64,000 nucleotides of DNA, from positions 62,001 to 126,000 of the forward strand of contig NZ_FMVQ01000001.1 of the NCBI RefSeq assembly GCF_900102495.1. The letters are read 5' to 3'. The notes under the pieces are model-generated. The model ran no database searches, was not told where the DNA came from, and saw only the letters and a list, made by a program, of their open reading frames with translations. The stretch's first letter is position 1; every line of letters begins with the position of its first letter. The translations under genes were made by a program, and so were the position numbers. Source of the DNA: Nitrosospira sp. Nl5. Its GTDB lineage: Bacteria; Pseudomonadota; Gammaproteobacteria; Burkholderiales; Nitrosomonadaceae. Of this stretch, positions 1-8,316 are shown one piece after another.

Positions 1-153
1 TCCAATTCCCGGGCGCGCCAAGGTCACTGCCTCGTTCCATAGAAAAAGAACCACATCATGGCCTTGTTCGCGCGCGGTTTTCGCTGCCATGAAAGGCAGG
101 GTCGCCATTGTTGGATCGTCTGTTCCACGGCTTCCGGAAATGAGAAATTGCAT
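1..153 (-). CDS. DsrE-family protein, N-terminal part (gene runs off the window)
   Basis: Reading the minus strand from an ATG at 151-153 gives 51 codons open to the window edge, beginning MQFLISGSRGTDDPTMATLP and continuing with an AAKTAREQGHDVVLFLWNEAV segment. A short beta strand, a conserved TDDPT loop and the following helix plus a hydrophobic strand resemble the start of small DsrE/DsrF-like proteins, whose members bind or relay sulfur or act as subunits of unknown role. An AAAGGA ribosome site lies a few bases upstream of the ATG. The C-terminal half, including any conserved cysteine, is outside the window, so the function cannot be settled. Confidence 0.6.
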   Translation of the reverse strand, partial: MQFLISGSRGTDDPTMATLPFMAAKTAREQGHDVVLFLWNEAVTLARPGIG

Positions 154-448
154 AGCGGTATCCTTTCATATGTTGATGTGGGTAGATGGCAATAATCGAA
201 ATGTGGTGTGCTGCCCTGGATCTGGCGGACACTTTTTTCCTAATACCATGCACGAACGTGTGCAAGTCAAGGCAGTGCAGCGTGTTTCTTCCTCCGATTA
301 TAGATGAGCAATTGCGCCGATCAAATGCTGAAAATGCTAATAATCGCTGTAAAGTCCTTCATAATGGGAATTTCTGGAAAATATCCGGCCGAGCAGAGTT
401 CGCTTTGACTTGATGACCCGCCAGTCTGGTATAATTGCCAATAACACA

Positions 449-525
449 GCGCCCGTAGCTCAGTTGGATAGAGTACTTGGCTACGAACCAAGGGGTCGTG
501 GGTTCGAATCCTGCCGGGCGCGCCA
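449..525 (+). tRNA. tRNA-Arg (anticodon ACG)
   Basis: A complete 77-nt cloverleaf is visible. The acceptor arm GCGCCCG pairs with CGGGCGC, followed by the discriminator G and an encoded CCA (523-525). The D arm contains GCTCAGTTGGATAGAGT. The anticodon stem CTTGG/CCAAG encloses loop CTACGAA with anticodon ACG at 483-485, and the T arm contains GGTTCGAATCC. A34 would normally be deaminated to inosine, so the tRNA reads CGU, CGC and CGA arginine codons. Confidence 0.97.
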
Positions 526-531
526 TAAAAC

Positions 532-569
532 AAGGGGGTGGGCAACAAGTCTGTCCCCTTTTTCTTTTT
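532..569 (+). terminator. Probable intrinsic terminator of tRNA-Arg
   Basis: Seven bases after the tRNA, AAGGGG (532-537) can pair with CCCCTT (555-560), and the hairpin is followed by a T-rich run. Inner G/C pairs (GGG with the TGTCCC side) strengthen the stem. The position directly behind the tRNA fits a rho-independent terminator. Confidence 0.55.
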
Positions 570-608
570 CCGGAGCGTGCTGGATCACTTCCGAGTATTT
601 TTACATAG

Positions 609-845
609 ATGAAATCCAACGATACAACTATGCCTGCCAATATTTATTGCTACCACTGCCACGTTCAACATTCTCGCGACGAAATGCGCCTGGTCGTCAC
701 AAAGACGGGTAAACGCTGGCGATGTGAGCGCAGCATCAAGAGTGCCCAGGGAGACAAGAAAACACGGGATGCATTCGGACGTCACATCTCTGCCCTGAAT
801 AAGGCGGAGGCGCAAGCAAACATTCGGATGAGGTCGAAAGACTGA
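609..845 (+). CDS. Small Cys-containing protein of unknown function
   Basis: A 78-residue basic protein. Near the N terminus it has CYHCHVQHSRDEM followed by a WRCERS segment, so three cysteines and nearby histidines could form a small zinc knuckle. The rest is charged and probably helical. An in-frame ATG at 630 (MPANIY) starts directly before the Cys-rich part and could be the true start; neither ATG has a convincing Shine-Dalgarno sequence. It stands alone behind the tRNA with no operon partner. No function is assigned. The motif composition rather than family recognition supports it being a gene. Confidence 0.5.
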   Translation: MKSNDTTMPANIYCYHCHVQHSRDEMRLVVTKTGKRWRCERSIKSAQGDKKTRDAFGRHISALNKAEAQANIRMRSKD

Positions 846-1551
846 TTGGTGAGCCTGTGTATGACAGAATGCGATATAAGGGCGGCATAAAACGCTGCCT
901 AGCAACTTTTCTTATACTTTGCGCTGACGGCGTCCCCCTCCCCTAACTACTGTTACGATAACATTATCGGCAGGTTCCCTGTTGTTGGTGCCGTTGCGCT
1001 CGTGATGTGTTAACAAACAACCGGATTGCCGTACACACTGGTGGTCGGATCGCGAAGGGTCCCGTCCGACAAGGGAAACCGCTGATCCGCCTGGTTTTTC
1101 CGAAATTACAGCGCTGGAAAACTGAACCCGCCTATAAAAACCTCCCCAGCAAAATCTGCCATTACTACCCTGTAAGATCTTACAGTTGTTTGGCGATTGC
1201 ATTTCGTTGTCTAATTATCCCAGCCTTAATTATCCCAGCTCACTTTGTGCGTAAGCTGTTTTCATTCTCTCCACATACCGGGACGTCGTCTCCTTCTTTC
1301 TGGAGCATGAGGGAATAAAAAGCGTTCTGTCGCAATGCCTGATTTGGAACAGAATCCGGCCGGAGCCTCGAAATAACTGATTAAGGTGAATACACGAAGG
1401 GTTACCAGCTTTATTGCACCCGGCAGCATGAACCGGTGCTTTCACGAGCCTTTCATGGTAAAGCGATATTCAGCATTTATCGTATTGTTTATATCGATAA
1501 CGCAATTTCTTTCCTTCGATACCAAACATCATTTTTTTAAGGATTCTAATT
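846..1551. other. Intergenic region with a 16-bp palindrome and a short tandem repeat
   Basis: No convincing gene is seen in these 706 bases; the open frames present lack ribosome sites and recognisable protein character. A perfect palindrome CTGTAAGATCTTACAG lies at 1170-1185 and could be an operator. The 13-mer TAATTATCCCAGC occurs twice in tandem (1212-1224 and 1227-1239) with a 15-bp period. The last part (about 1440-1551) is AT-rich and presumably carries the promoter of the carbonic anhydrase gene, whose ribosome site TAAGGA lies at about 1539. Confidence 0.5.
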
Positions 1552-2547
1552 ATGAAAATGTCATTCTTACGGTCGTTGCAACTGGTTCCGATAGTTTCCG
1601 CCTTTTTCTTGCTAGCATTACCTGATGCGAAAGCCGAAAAGGGGCAAGATTCGATTGCCGCAATGCTCGCCGTCATGGAATCCCAAAGTCCTGTCGATAT
1701 CCGTTCAGAGAATGCCGTTTTCCAGAAGCTACCGGCACTGAAATTTGATTTCAGTTCCGGCACCCCGCTGAGCGTGATCAATAATGGCTCGCCCGATGAG
1801 GAAAAAACCATCAGAGCCAATGTTCCTCTTGATGCGGGAAGCCTGAAGTTTTCCGGAAACAAGTGGGATCTGGCCCAGTTTCATTTTCACGCGCCTTCAG
1901 AGCATTTGTTAAATGGTCACGCATCCGATATGGAGATGCACTTGGTATTTAGCGATTCCCAGGATCACCTTCTTGTAGTCAGCCGATGGATCGAGGAAGG
2001 CGCGTTCAATAGTGCATTAGACCCGATTTTCTCTCATTTGCCCCAGACTACAACAGAACAGCTCGATATTGCTTCATTCAACCTGAATACACTTCTCCCA
2101 GGCAATCTTGAATCGTTCCGCTATACCGGTTCCCTAACTACGCCGCCCTTTACGGAAGGCGTGAATTGGATCCAGCTGGCTCAACCGTTAAATCTGTCCG
2201 GCGGCCAGATCGATGCCTTCAATGCGCTCTTCCCGGACGGAAATACTCGCGAGGCCCAGCCGCTCAACGGTCGAGTGATCCTCACTGATGTACCGGGGTT
2301 TGCGACTACGGATCCCGCACTGGAAGCCGACCTCTTGCTACAGGCCGAACTGGGTCTGATTCCGCATGGGGATGCTCATGAAATTCAGTTACTCGATGGC
2401 AAAGTTATGTCCGCTAGTGAACCGATGCTTGTCACCGCGGTCCCGGAACCGGAAAGCTACTTAATGCTGCTGGCCGGGTTGGGCCTGATGGGTTTTATTG
2501 TAAGGCGGCGAGTGGCGAAAGAGGGCCTTACGGGTTCTTTTGCATAA
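1552..2547 (+). CDS. Alpha-type carbonic anhydrase with PEP-CTERM anchor
   Basis: 331 residues. A signal peptide (about 1-28, hydrophobic core PIVSAFFLLALPDAKA) is followed by an alpha-carbonic anhydrase domain. SQSPVDI matches the family QSPxxI strand, QFHFHAPSEH supplies two zinc histidines, and EMHLVF supplies the third; the family usually has a second His where F stands. TGSLTTPPFTEGVNW matches the substrate-pocket motif. In animal enzymes the proton-shuttle His sits in NNGHAF, but here the segment reads NNGSPD. The N-terminal W-x-Y part of the family is also short or absent. The C terminus, VPEPESYLMLLAGLGLMGF followed by VRRR, is a PEP-CTERM sorting signal processed by an exosortase. 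Known role: CO2/bicarbonate interconversion, here in the periplasm or at the cell surface. Activity may be reduced by the altered shuttle. Confidence 0.85.
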   Translation: MKMSFLRSLQLVPIVSAFFLLALPDAKAEKGQDSIAAMLAVMESQSPVDIRSENAVFQKLPALKFDFSSGTPLSVINNGSPDEEKTIRANVPLDAGSLKFSGNKWDLAQFHFHAPSEHLLNGHASDMEMHLVFSDSQDHLLVVSRWIEEGAFNSALDPIFSHLPQTTTEQLDIASFNLNTLLPGNLESFRYTGSLTTPPFTEGVNWIQLAQPLNLSGGQIDAFNALFPDGNTREAQPLNGRVILTDVPGFATTDPALEADLLLQAELGLIPHGDAHEIQLLDGKVMSASEPMLVTAVPEPESYLMLLAGLGLMGFIVRRRVAKEGLTGSFA

Positions 2548-2603
2548 GTTTGTGTGAACAAGATAGGCGTTTAGTCGGGTATGGTCATAGCCATTGATGA
2601 ATT

Positions 2604-4502
2604 TCAGTCCGATCTGGTCCGGCATGTAGTATTGGCTTTCCCTCGTTTGCCTGCGTCCGGTCTCTGAAATCTCTCAAGCCTGGTAGCAGGAGACAGCGTG
2701 TTTGCCACAGCCGATGGCAAAGGCGGCAACTGTCCACATGCGGCCGCAGCAATTAATTCGCCTGAAAGCCCGGCGGTTAGCAGGCCGCGCGTGCCATGGC
2801 CCAGGCTGGTATAGAGTCCTGGCAACAATTCGCCCACCAGGGGCATGGCGCCGGGAAGGGAAGCTCTTACCGATGCGCGGCCGTCCAATTGCCGAACATC
2901 CAACGAATCGGTATTTATCGATTTGGCAAGGGCCGGAGATATTTCCGCCAGCTTGGACAAGTTCTCGACGTGATCGAATGCGCGCACATCAATCGACTCA
3001 TCGCTAAAGCTGTGCGTCGCCCCTAGCACGTGCAGCCCCGCGGATGATGGAGCGAGATATCCGTTGGCGCATAAGATCGTCCGCAGCTTTTCGCTATCCG
3101 GTGTGGCAGGTACCATCGTGATTTGGCCCCGCACTGGCGTCAGCGGGAAATTTGCCCATGGCGCAAACGATTTCACCTGGTATCCAGTGCAAATTACCAC
3201 TACCTGAGCTTCGCAGACCCATCCCTGCTCGCGCTGATCTTTTCCTTCCACACGCCAGCCAGCATCTACCGCCATCAGGGATTCGACGCGATGGCCGGTG
3301 CGCTGCACGATACCCGGGCTCGCTGCCAGTTCCGCACACAGCCGGGGCGGTACCAGCCAGCCGCCGGCGGGAAACCACAGACCGCCATATGCCAACTCGA
3401 TACCGGCCAGCCCGGATGCTTCAGCTGCGTCCACGCGCCGCAATACATGCGGCGGCCAGCCGAGCGCTGCCAGCTTGTCTATGCGTTTCGCCTCCTTCGC
3501 GGAAAAAGCCAGTTGCAGCTCTCCGCATTCCGCACGCGCAAATCCATCTATGGGCAATGCTTCATCCAGCAAGGCAAGCGCGTGCCCATAGGATGCCAGC
3601 ACGAAGCGCTGCAGCAGGTTCATGCCTGCGCTCAAGCGCGTATGCAGTATGCCGCGTGGATTACCCGACGCTGCCGCAGCCAGGGCCGGCGCGTGTTCAA
3701 TGAGTGTAACGGCGACTCCACGCTTCGCCAGTGCTGAAGCAACGGCACAACCAGCTACACCCCCGCCGATAACGATGGCGGTTGCTGGCGTGAGGCGAGG
3801 AGGTTGCGTGAGCGGCGAACCGGGAAGACGGCCTCGCAGCATTTCGCGTTTGCGGCCGAAGCCAGGAAATTTGCTTACTTGAAATCCGGCTTGTTCCAAG
3901 CCGCGCCGTACCCAGCCGGCACAAGTATAGGTGGCAAACGTGGCGCCTGGCCGAGATGCCCGTACGACATTCTCGAACACAGCTTGTGTCCACATTTCGG
4001 GATTGCATGCGGGCGAGAAACCATCGAGGAACCATGCATTGATGCCTGCGCGGACTTCAGGCAGCGCCTCGGCTACATCGCCTATCACTAGCGTGAGGCG
4101 TATTCGTCCACCGGCAAAGCTCCACCGATTCCAGCCGGGTACGCGGCGATGCCAGCGTGCAATAAAATCATCAGTGTACCGCTGCAACACTGGCCACAAC
4201 GCCAGTACCTCGGTCAGATCCTGCTCATCAAGTGGATATTTTTCGACGCTAAAAAAATCCAGGCTGCTTCCGGGTGGAGCGGCCGCGTCGAATAGCTGCC
4301 AGGCGCATAAGAAATTCAGCCCGGAGCCGAATCCTGTCTCGCCAATGGCAAATTTATCCGCGCTCGACAATGCGGCAAAACGCTCGGCCAGTTGATTGCC
4401 TTGCAGAAAAACATGGCGTTTTTCCGCCAGTCCGGAATCGCTTGAGAAATAAACATCGCCGAAGCGGCTGGAATACGGCTGCCCGTGCCGCCAATCAAGC
4501 AT
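2604..4502 (-). CDS. mnmC: MnmC, bifunctional tRNA (mnm5s2U34) methyltransferase/FAD oxidoreductase
   Basis: 632 residues, the usual length for the fused enzyme. The N-terminal half (about 1-235) is a SAM-dependent methyltransferase with ETGFGSGLNFL as the SAM loop and WFLDGFSPACNPEMW as the catalytic region. The C-terminal half is a DAO-type FAD oxidoreductase, starting with the dinucleotide motif VIGGGVAGCAVA and ending with GHGTRGLLTAGLSGELIA. It converts cmnm5(s2)U34 of certain tRNAs to nm5 and then mnm5, acting after MnmE/MnmG. The gene stands alone; its neighbours face other tasks. The ATG at 4500-4502 fits the known N terminus (LDWRHGQPYSSRFGDVYFS). Confidence 0.95.
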   Translation of the reverse strand: MLDWRHGQPYSSRFGDVYFSSDSGLAEKRHVFLQGNQLAERFAALSSADKFAIGETGFGSGLNFLCAWQLFDAAAPPGSSLDFFSVEKYPLDEQDLTEVLALWPVLQRYTDDFIARWHRRVPGWNRWSFAGGRIRLTLVIGDVAEALPEVRAGINAWFLDGFSPACNPEMWTQAVFENVVRASRPGATFATYTCAGWVRRGLEQAGFQVSKFPGFGRKREMLRGRLPGSPLTQPPRLTPATAIVIGGGVAGCAVASALAKRGVAVTLIEHAPALAAAASGNPRGILHTRLSAGMNLLQRFVLASYGHALALLDEALPIDGFARAECGELQLAFSAKEAKRIDKLAALGWPPHVLRRVDAAEASGLAGIELAYGGLWFPAGGWLVPPRLCAELAASPGIVQRTGHRVESLMAVDAGWRVEGKDQREQGWVCEAQVVVICTGYQVKSFAPWANFPLTPVRGQITMVPATPDSEKLRTILCANGYLAPSSAGLHVLGATHSFSDESIDVRAFDHVENLSKLAEISPALAKSINTDSLDVRQLDGRASVRASLPGAMPLVGELLPGLYTSLGHGTRGLLTAGLSGELIAAAACGQLPPLPSAVANTLSPATRLERFQRPDAGKRGKANTTCRTRSD

Positions 4503-4656
4503 CTATGGGAGGATTAAGCCATGCGGTTTCGTCAAAAATCATTTTCGTAACTGAACTCGGATGATGAAGATCGTCGAAGTGAAACCCTTCGGAATCCGTG
4601 GTAAATCGATGAGGACCGGGTTGATGGCAGGTAGCGGCGGTAATACATACTAACCA

Positions 4657-5409
4657 TCACTCGATGTCACTTATAGACTTCCGTAACTTGATCGGCTCCG
4701 CGCTTTTCTTACGCATTCGAAGATTGAGAAACTCCACGCTGACTGAAAATGCCATGGCAAAATAAATATATCCTTTCGGGACATGCACGTCGAAACCTTC
4801 GATTATCAGGGTGACTCCTACCAGTATCAGGAACGCAAGGGCAAGAATCTTGATCGTCGGGTGGTTATCCACAAATTCCCCTATCGACTTGGCCGCCATT
4901 AACATAACCAGCACAGCCAAAATGATAGCAATCGCCATTAACGAAATATGTTCGACCAGGCCGACCGCGGTTATTACCGAATCCAGCGAAAAAACAATGT
5001 CAAGAATGGCAATTTGCGTCAGCACCATCCCCATGCTTGCCGCGGCAACAGCCTTGTTGCCGGCATTGTCCACACCTTCGATACTGTTGTGTATTTCATG
5101 CGTTGCTTTGGTCAAAAGAAACAGGCCGCCTCCTATCAGAACGACATCACGCCCTGAAATCGAGTTGCTGAATACCGTGAACCACGGTTTGGTTAAGCTC
5201 ATTACCCATGAAATGGAGAACAGCAAACCGAGGCGAGTGATCATCGCCAGGCTCAAGCCCACTCTTCTTGCGAAATTGCGCTGAGCCTCGGGAAGGCGCC
5301 CGACAAGAATGGAGATGAAGATAATGTTGTCTATCCCCAACACGATTTCCAGGGCGGTTAGCGTGACCAATGCTATCCATGCTTCCGGGCTAGTCAGCCA
5401 CTCGAACAT
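4657..5409 (-). CDS. TerC-family integral membrane protein
   Basis: 250 residues with about seven hydrophobic segments. The N-terminal WIALVTLTALEIVLGIDNII and the later AILDIVFSLDSVITAVGLVE segments carry the paired acidic residues in membrane helices typical of TerC/YgdQ-type proteins. Members are linked to tellurite resistance and to export of metal ions such as manganese, with some acting in protein metalation at the membrane. The C terminus is a short basic tail. The next gene on this strand (egtD) is upstream with a 180-base gap, so independent transcription is likely. The exact substrate cannot be told from the sequence. Confidence 0.88.
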   Translation of the reverse strand: MFEWLTSPEAWIALVTLTALEIVLGIDNIIFISILVGRLPEAQRNFARRVGLSLAMITRLGLLFSISWVMSLTKPWFTVFSNSISGRDVVLIGGGLFLLTKATHEIHNSIEGVDNAGNKAVAAASMGMVLTQIAILDIVFSLDSVITAVGLVEHISLMAIAIILAVLVMLMAAKSIGEFVDNHPTIKILALAFLILVGVTLIIEGFDVHVPKGYIYFAMAFSVSVEFLNLRMRKKSAEPIKLRKSISDIE

Positions 5410-5589
5410 CAGCTTCCCCTATTTTGGAGTTATCACTATTTTGAATGCCGCTATTCTCCCATTCCTGTTCCTCTTACGCCAGACGTCGTCATCGTCGCAT
5501 AAAGCTCTAACGCTTTAAGCTCACGGATATCCCGCGTCGTTTTCAGGGACTGATATCGCAGCGGTAGCGGGAAAAAGGTCTGGGCGAGC

Positions 5590-6543
5590 TTATGCGATGA
5601 CGCCCAAGCTTACGGCGAACCAGCAATCGGGATCCGTCCAGATATGCGCGACCTCGAAGCCGCCGTGGTGAAGCAGTCCTTCGAGGCACTCCACGGTGTA
5701 CTTATAGCTATTTTCAGTGTGGATACGTTCACCCTGATAAAACCGCAGGGTTTTATCAAGGGCGTCTACCCTCACGGACTGGGGGCATGTGCTTTCCAGA
5801 TGCAGTTCAATCCGCGATGCGGCCTCGTTCCAGAATGAGACGTGGCGAAAAGCATCCGGTTCAAAATGACCGCCGAGTTCGCGGTTAATCCGGACGAGAA
5901 GGTTCTTGTTGAACGAGGCGGTTATTCCGGCACTGTCGTTATACGCCGCATGCATGACGTTGCTATTCTTCACAAGATCCACCCCAAGCAGCAGCTGATC
6001 TCCGCTAGATAGGTGCCGCGCGATGCTTTGAAGCAGGGAAATGGCATCTTCCTGTTCCAGATTACCAATACTCGAGCCAATGTACAGAACCAGGCGTGGC
6101 GGAGCTTGCCGGCCCAGAAATGTCAGGTCTTCGAAATCTCCGACATGGGGATGCACATTCACCGACTCCAATTCTTTTTCCACTTCGTCTTTGGCCAATT
6201 GCAATGCAGCGTCGGATACGTCGAGCGGAAAATAATTGACGCTGGGCTGCCGCCGCAGCAATGAGCGCAGCAGGATGCGCGTCTTGGTCGCGGTGCCCGC
6301 ACCAAGTTCACCAACAGAAACGTTCTGGCCGAGCCGGGAGCATATTTCATCGGCATGTGTCATCAATATGGCTGCTTCCGTCCGTGTCGGGTAATACTCG
6401 GGCAAACACGTGATTTGTTCAAACAGGGCCGAGCCTTGCGCATCGTAAAGCAACTTCGGCGGCAGCATTTTGGGCGTGCGGGACAGACCCTCCAGCACGT
6501 CCCCGGCGATCAACGATAGGGGGCTCAATTCAGACGTGATCAT
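5590..6543 (-). CDS. egtD: EgtD, L-histidine N(alpha)-methyltransferase
   Basis: 317 residues, matching the family length. PPKLLYDAQGSALFEQIT and LPEYYPTRTEAAIL are signature EgtD segments, VGELGAGTATKTRILL is the SAM-binding glycine loop, and VLYIGSSIGNLEQEDA follows the family pattern. It trimethylates histidine to hercynine, the first step of ergothioneine synthesis. The start ATG overlaps the stop of egtB by 4 bp (ATGA), so the pair is translationally coupled, with egtB first in the operon. Confidence 0.95.
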   Translation of the reverse strand: MITSELSPLSLIAGDVLEGLSRTPKMLPPKLLYDAQGSALFEQITCLPEYYPTRTEAAILMTHADEICSRLGQNVSVGELGAGTATKTRILLRSLLRRQPSVNYFPLDVSDAALQLAKDEVEKELESVNVHPHVGDFEDLTFLGRQAPPRLVLYIGSSIGNLEQEDAISLLQSIARHLSSGDQLLLGVDLVKNSNVMHAAYNDSAGITASFNKNLLVRINRELGGHFEPDAFRHVSFWNEAASRIELHLESTCPQSVRVDALDKTLRFYQGERIHTENSYKYTVECLEGLLHHGGFEVAHIWTDPDCWFAVSLGVIA

Positions 6544-7853
6544 GAGTCTGTCCTATCACGTGCAAGCCCATCCTGGGCCAATCTTATGCCGGAAAACTGC
6601 CAACGCGCCTGCGGGGGGAAATAATTGCGATAAGATTTACGTATATGCGATGCCGGCGTGGCGCAGGAACCGCCGCGTAACACGATTTGATTACACATGA
6701 ATTTACCGTTGTATTCCCCTTCAAGGCCTGCCGGAGGGCAATAACCGGGATATGCGGAATAGGGGCTTGCTGTCCATTCCCAGGCGTCTCCAAAAATCTG
6801 CTGCAGACCCGCCTGCGCCGTGGCTGGGCGCGGATGGTATGTCTCGCTCTCAAGCAGGTTTCCGGACGTCATGGCCGAATTCCCGGCGAAGCCTGCGGCC
6901 ACCTCCCATTCGAACTCGGTCGGAAGCCGCGCATTTGCCCATCGAGCGAATGCGTCGGCTTCGTAGAAGCTGACGTGACAGACCGGTTCATTGGGATTCA
7001 ATGGCAGGGTGCCTCTGCAAGTAAACTGAGTCCACCCATCCTCTGTCCGCTCCCAGTAGAGCGGCGCTGTCCAGCCTTCACCGGAAACGTGGTCCCATGC
7101 GTCCGACAGCCATAGTTCCGGCCGCGTGTAACCACCATCGTCCATGAACGCCTGATACTCTTTATTGGTCACAAGGCGAGAGCCGATACGAAAGGGCGTT
7201 ATATAGGTGCGATGCCGCGGCAACTCATTATCAAATGCAAAACCGCGCAGATCATGTCCAGCCTCATAGATACCTTCGTCGAAATAGCACCACGCCAGGG
7301 GTGCGCCGCCAGACTCGACGGCCTGCATCTGACTGGGCTGGTAACTGGGCCGTAGCGGATTGGTCCAGAATGCATGCTTGATGTCGGTAATGATCAGTTC
7401 CTGATGTTGCTGCTCATGATTCAGTCCCAATTCGAGCAATCGTAACGTCTCGGCAGAAGCTTCACGCGCAAGTAGTTCGCGGACGCCGCTGTCTACATAA
7501 GTCCGATAATGACGAATCTGATCGAGCGTAGGGCGTGAAAAGGTGCCGCGAATGGCGCGATTGGGATGATTTCCAAGCCGCTTGTAGTAGGAGTTGAACA
7601 GGAAACCGAAGCGCGCATCGAAGGGAGCGTAGTCCCGCATGTGCGGAGCCAGAATAAAGGTCTCGAAGAACCAAGTCGTATGTGCACTATGCCATTTTGC
7701 CGGGCTGGCGTCCGGCATGGATTGAACCATTTGATCGTCCGGCCCGAGAGTTTCAACCAGCTTCAACGTTTGATTGCGCACCTCATCATATCGCTCGAGC
7801 CATTTTCGCGAAAGCGACGCGCGTTCGGTACGCATGAGGGAAGTTTTGATCAC
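6540..7853 (-). CDS. egtB: EgtB, hercynine oxygenase (ergothioneine C-S bond formation)
   Basis: 437 residues. The N-terminal DinB-like part carries WHSAHTTWFFETFIL and NHEQQHQELIITDIKHA, which supply the three histidines of the non-haem iron site. The C-terminal FGE-sulfatase-like domain contains NKEYQAFMDDGGY, ARLPTEFEWEVAA and VLRGGSCATPASHIRKSYRN. It joins a thiol (gamma-glutamylcysteine or cysteine, depending on subtype) to hercynine as a sulfoxide. The downstream gene is egtD. No EgtC amidohydrolase or EgtE lyase is encoded nearby, so either those lie elsewhere or this is a subtype that uses cysteine directly. Confidence 0.93.
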   Translation of the reverse strand: MIKTSLMRTERASLSRKWLERYDEVRNQTLKLVETLGPDDQMVQSMPDASPAKWHSAHTTWFFETFILAPHMRDYAPFDARFGFLFNSYYKRLGNHPNRAIRGTFSRPTLDQIRHYRTYVDSGVRELLAREASAETLRLLELGLNHEQQHQELIITDIKHAFWTNPLRPSYQPSQMQAVESGGAPLAWCYFDEGIYEAGHDLRGFAFDNELPRHRTYITPFRIGSRLVTNKEYQAFMDDGGYTRPELWLSDAWDHVSGEGWTAPLYWERTEDGWTQFTCRGTLPLNPNEPVCHVSFYEADAFARWANARLPTEFEWEVAAGFAGNSAMTSGNLLESETYHPRPATAQAGLQQIFGDAWEWTASPYSAYPGYCPPAGLEGEYNGKFMCNQIVLRGGSCATPASHIRKSYRNYFPPQARWQFSGIRLAQDGLARDRTDS

Positions 7854-8316
7854 GGTTAACTCATCTCCTCAAGGCTTTTAATCTACGTCCGGCGAGCGCT
7901 CGGTTGCCGGATTCAGGTTCAAATATCCCAGGTCAAGTTGCCCTGCGGTTTCAGATGACCATTTTTTTGCATTTTCTATTAACATTAATGCTCATTCTGT
8001 GCGCTGGCAGACATAGCAGCTTCCAGCAGCGGCGGCGTTATTGCCCTCCATCGATATCAGTAGTAAGGAATCATTCAGCTGCGGGATGTCCCGCAGGTCA
8101 TCTACTGCTTACGCTCGCGTTGCTTTGCTTTACGCGGTTGGTGAGTATTGTGAAGAGAATGTCAGAAAAACTTGTTTTTGTACGTTACCGCACTGACCGT
8201 ATTTGATCGATCGCGCATCCTGTATCGGCCTGAAACGCTTTTACCCGATTGGATTTCTTCGCCGGGCATATAGCAGTAACGAGGATTTCTCAATACTACA
8301 TTTAGAGGAGATAAAC
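7854..8316. other. Divergent intergenic region between egtB and the PRC-barrel gene
   Basis: These 463 bases contain no gene I can support. They must hold the outward promoters for egtB (minus) and for the PRC-barrel gene (plus). A strong ribosome site, GAGGAG at 8305-8310, serves the latter. I see no clear operator, hairpin or sigma-54 site. Confidence 0.4.

Noticed and set aside
912-1318. Overlapping frames of about 100 codons on both strands upstream of the carbonic anhydrase
   Set aside because: Neither has a ribosome site or protein-like character; the region also carries the palindrome and tandem repeat.
3123-3737. 204-codon plus-strand frame opposite mnmC
   Set aside because: It is antisense to a strongly supported enzyme gene and its composition (Gln/Arg/His-rich) follows from the mnmC codons.
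7904-8206. 100-codon plus-strand frame with a hydrophobic stretch in the egtB/PRC-barrel gap
   Set aside because: No ribosome site, no recognisable family, and only one short hydrophobic segment; more likely promoter DNA.
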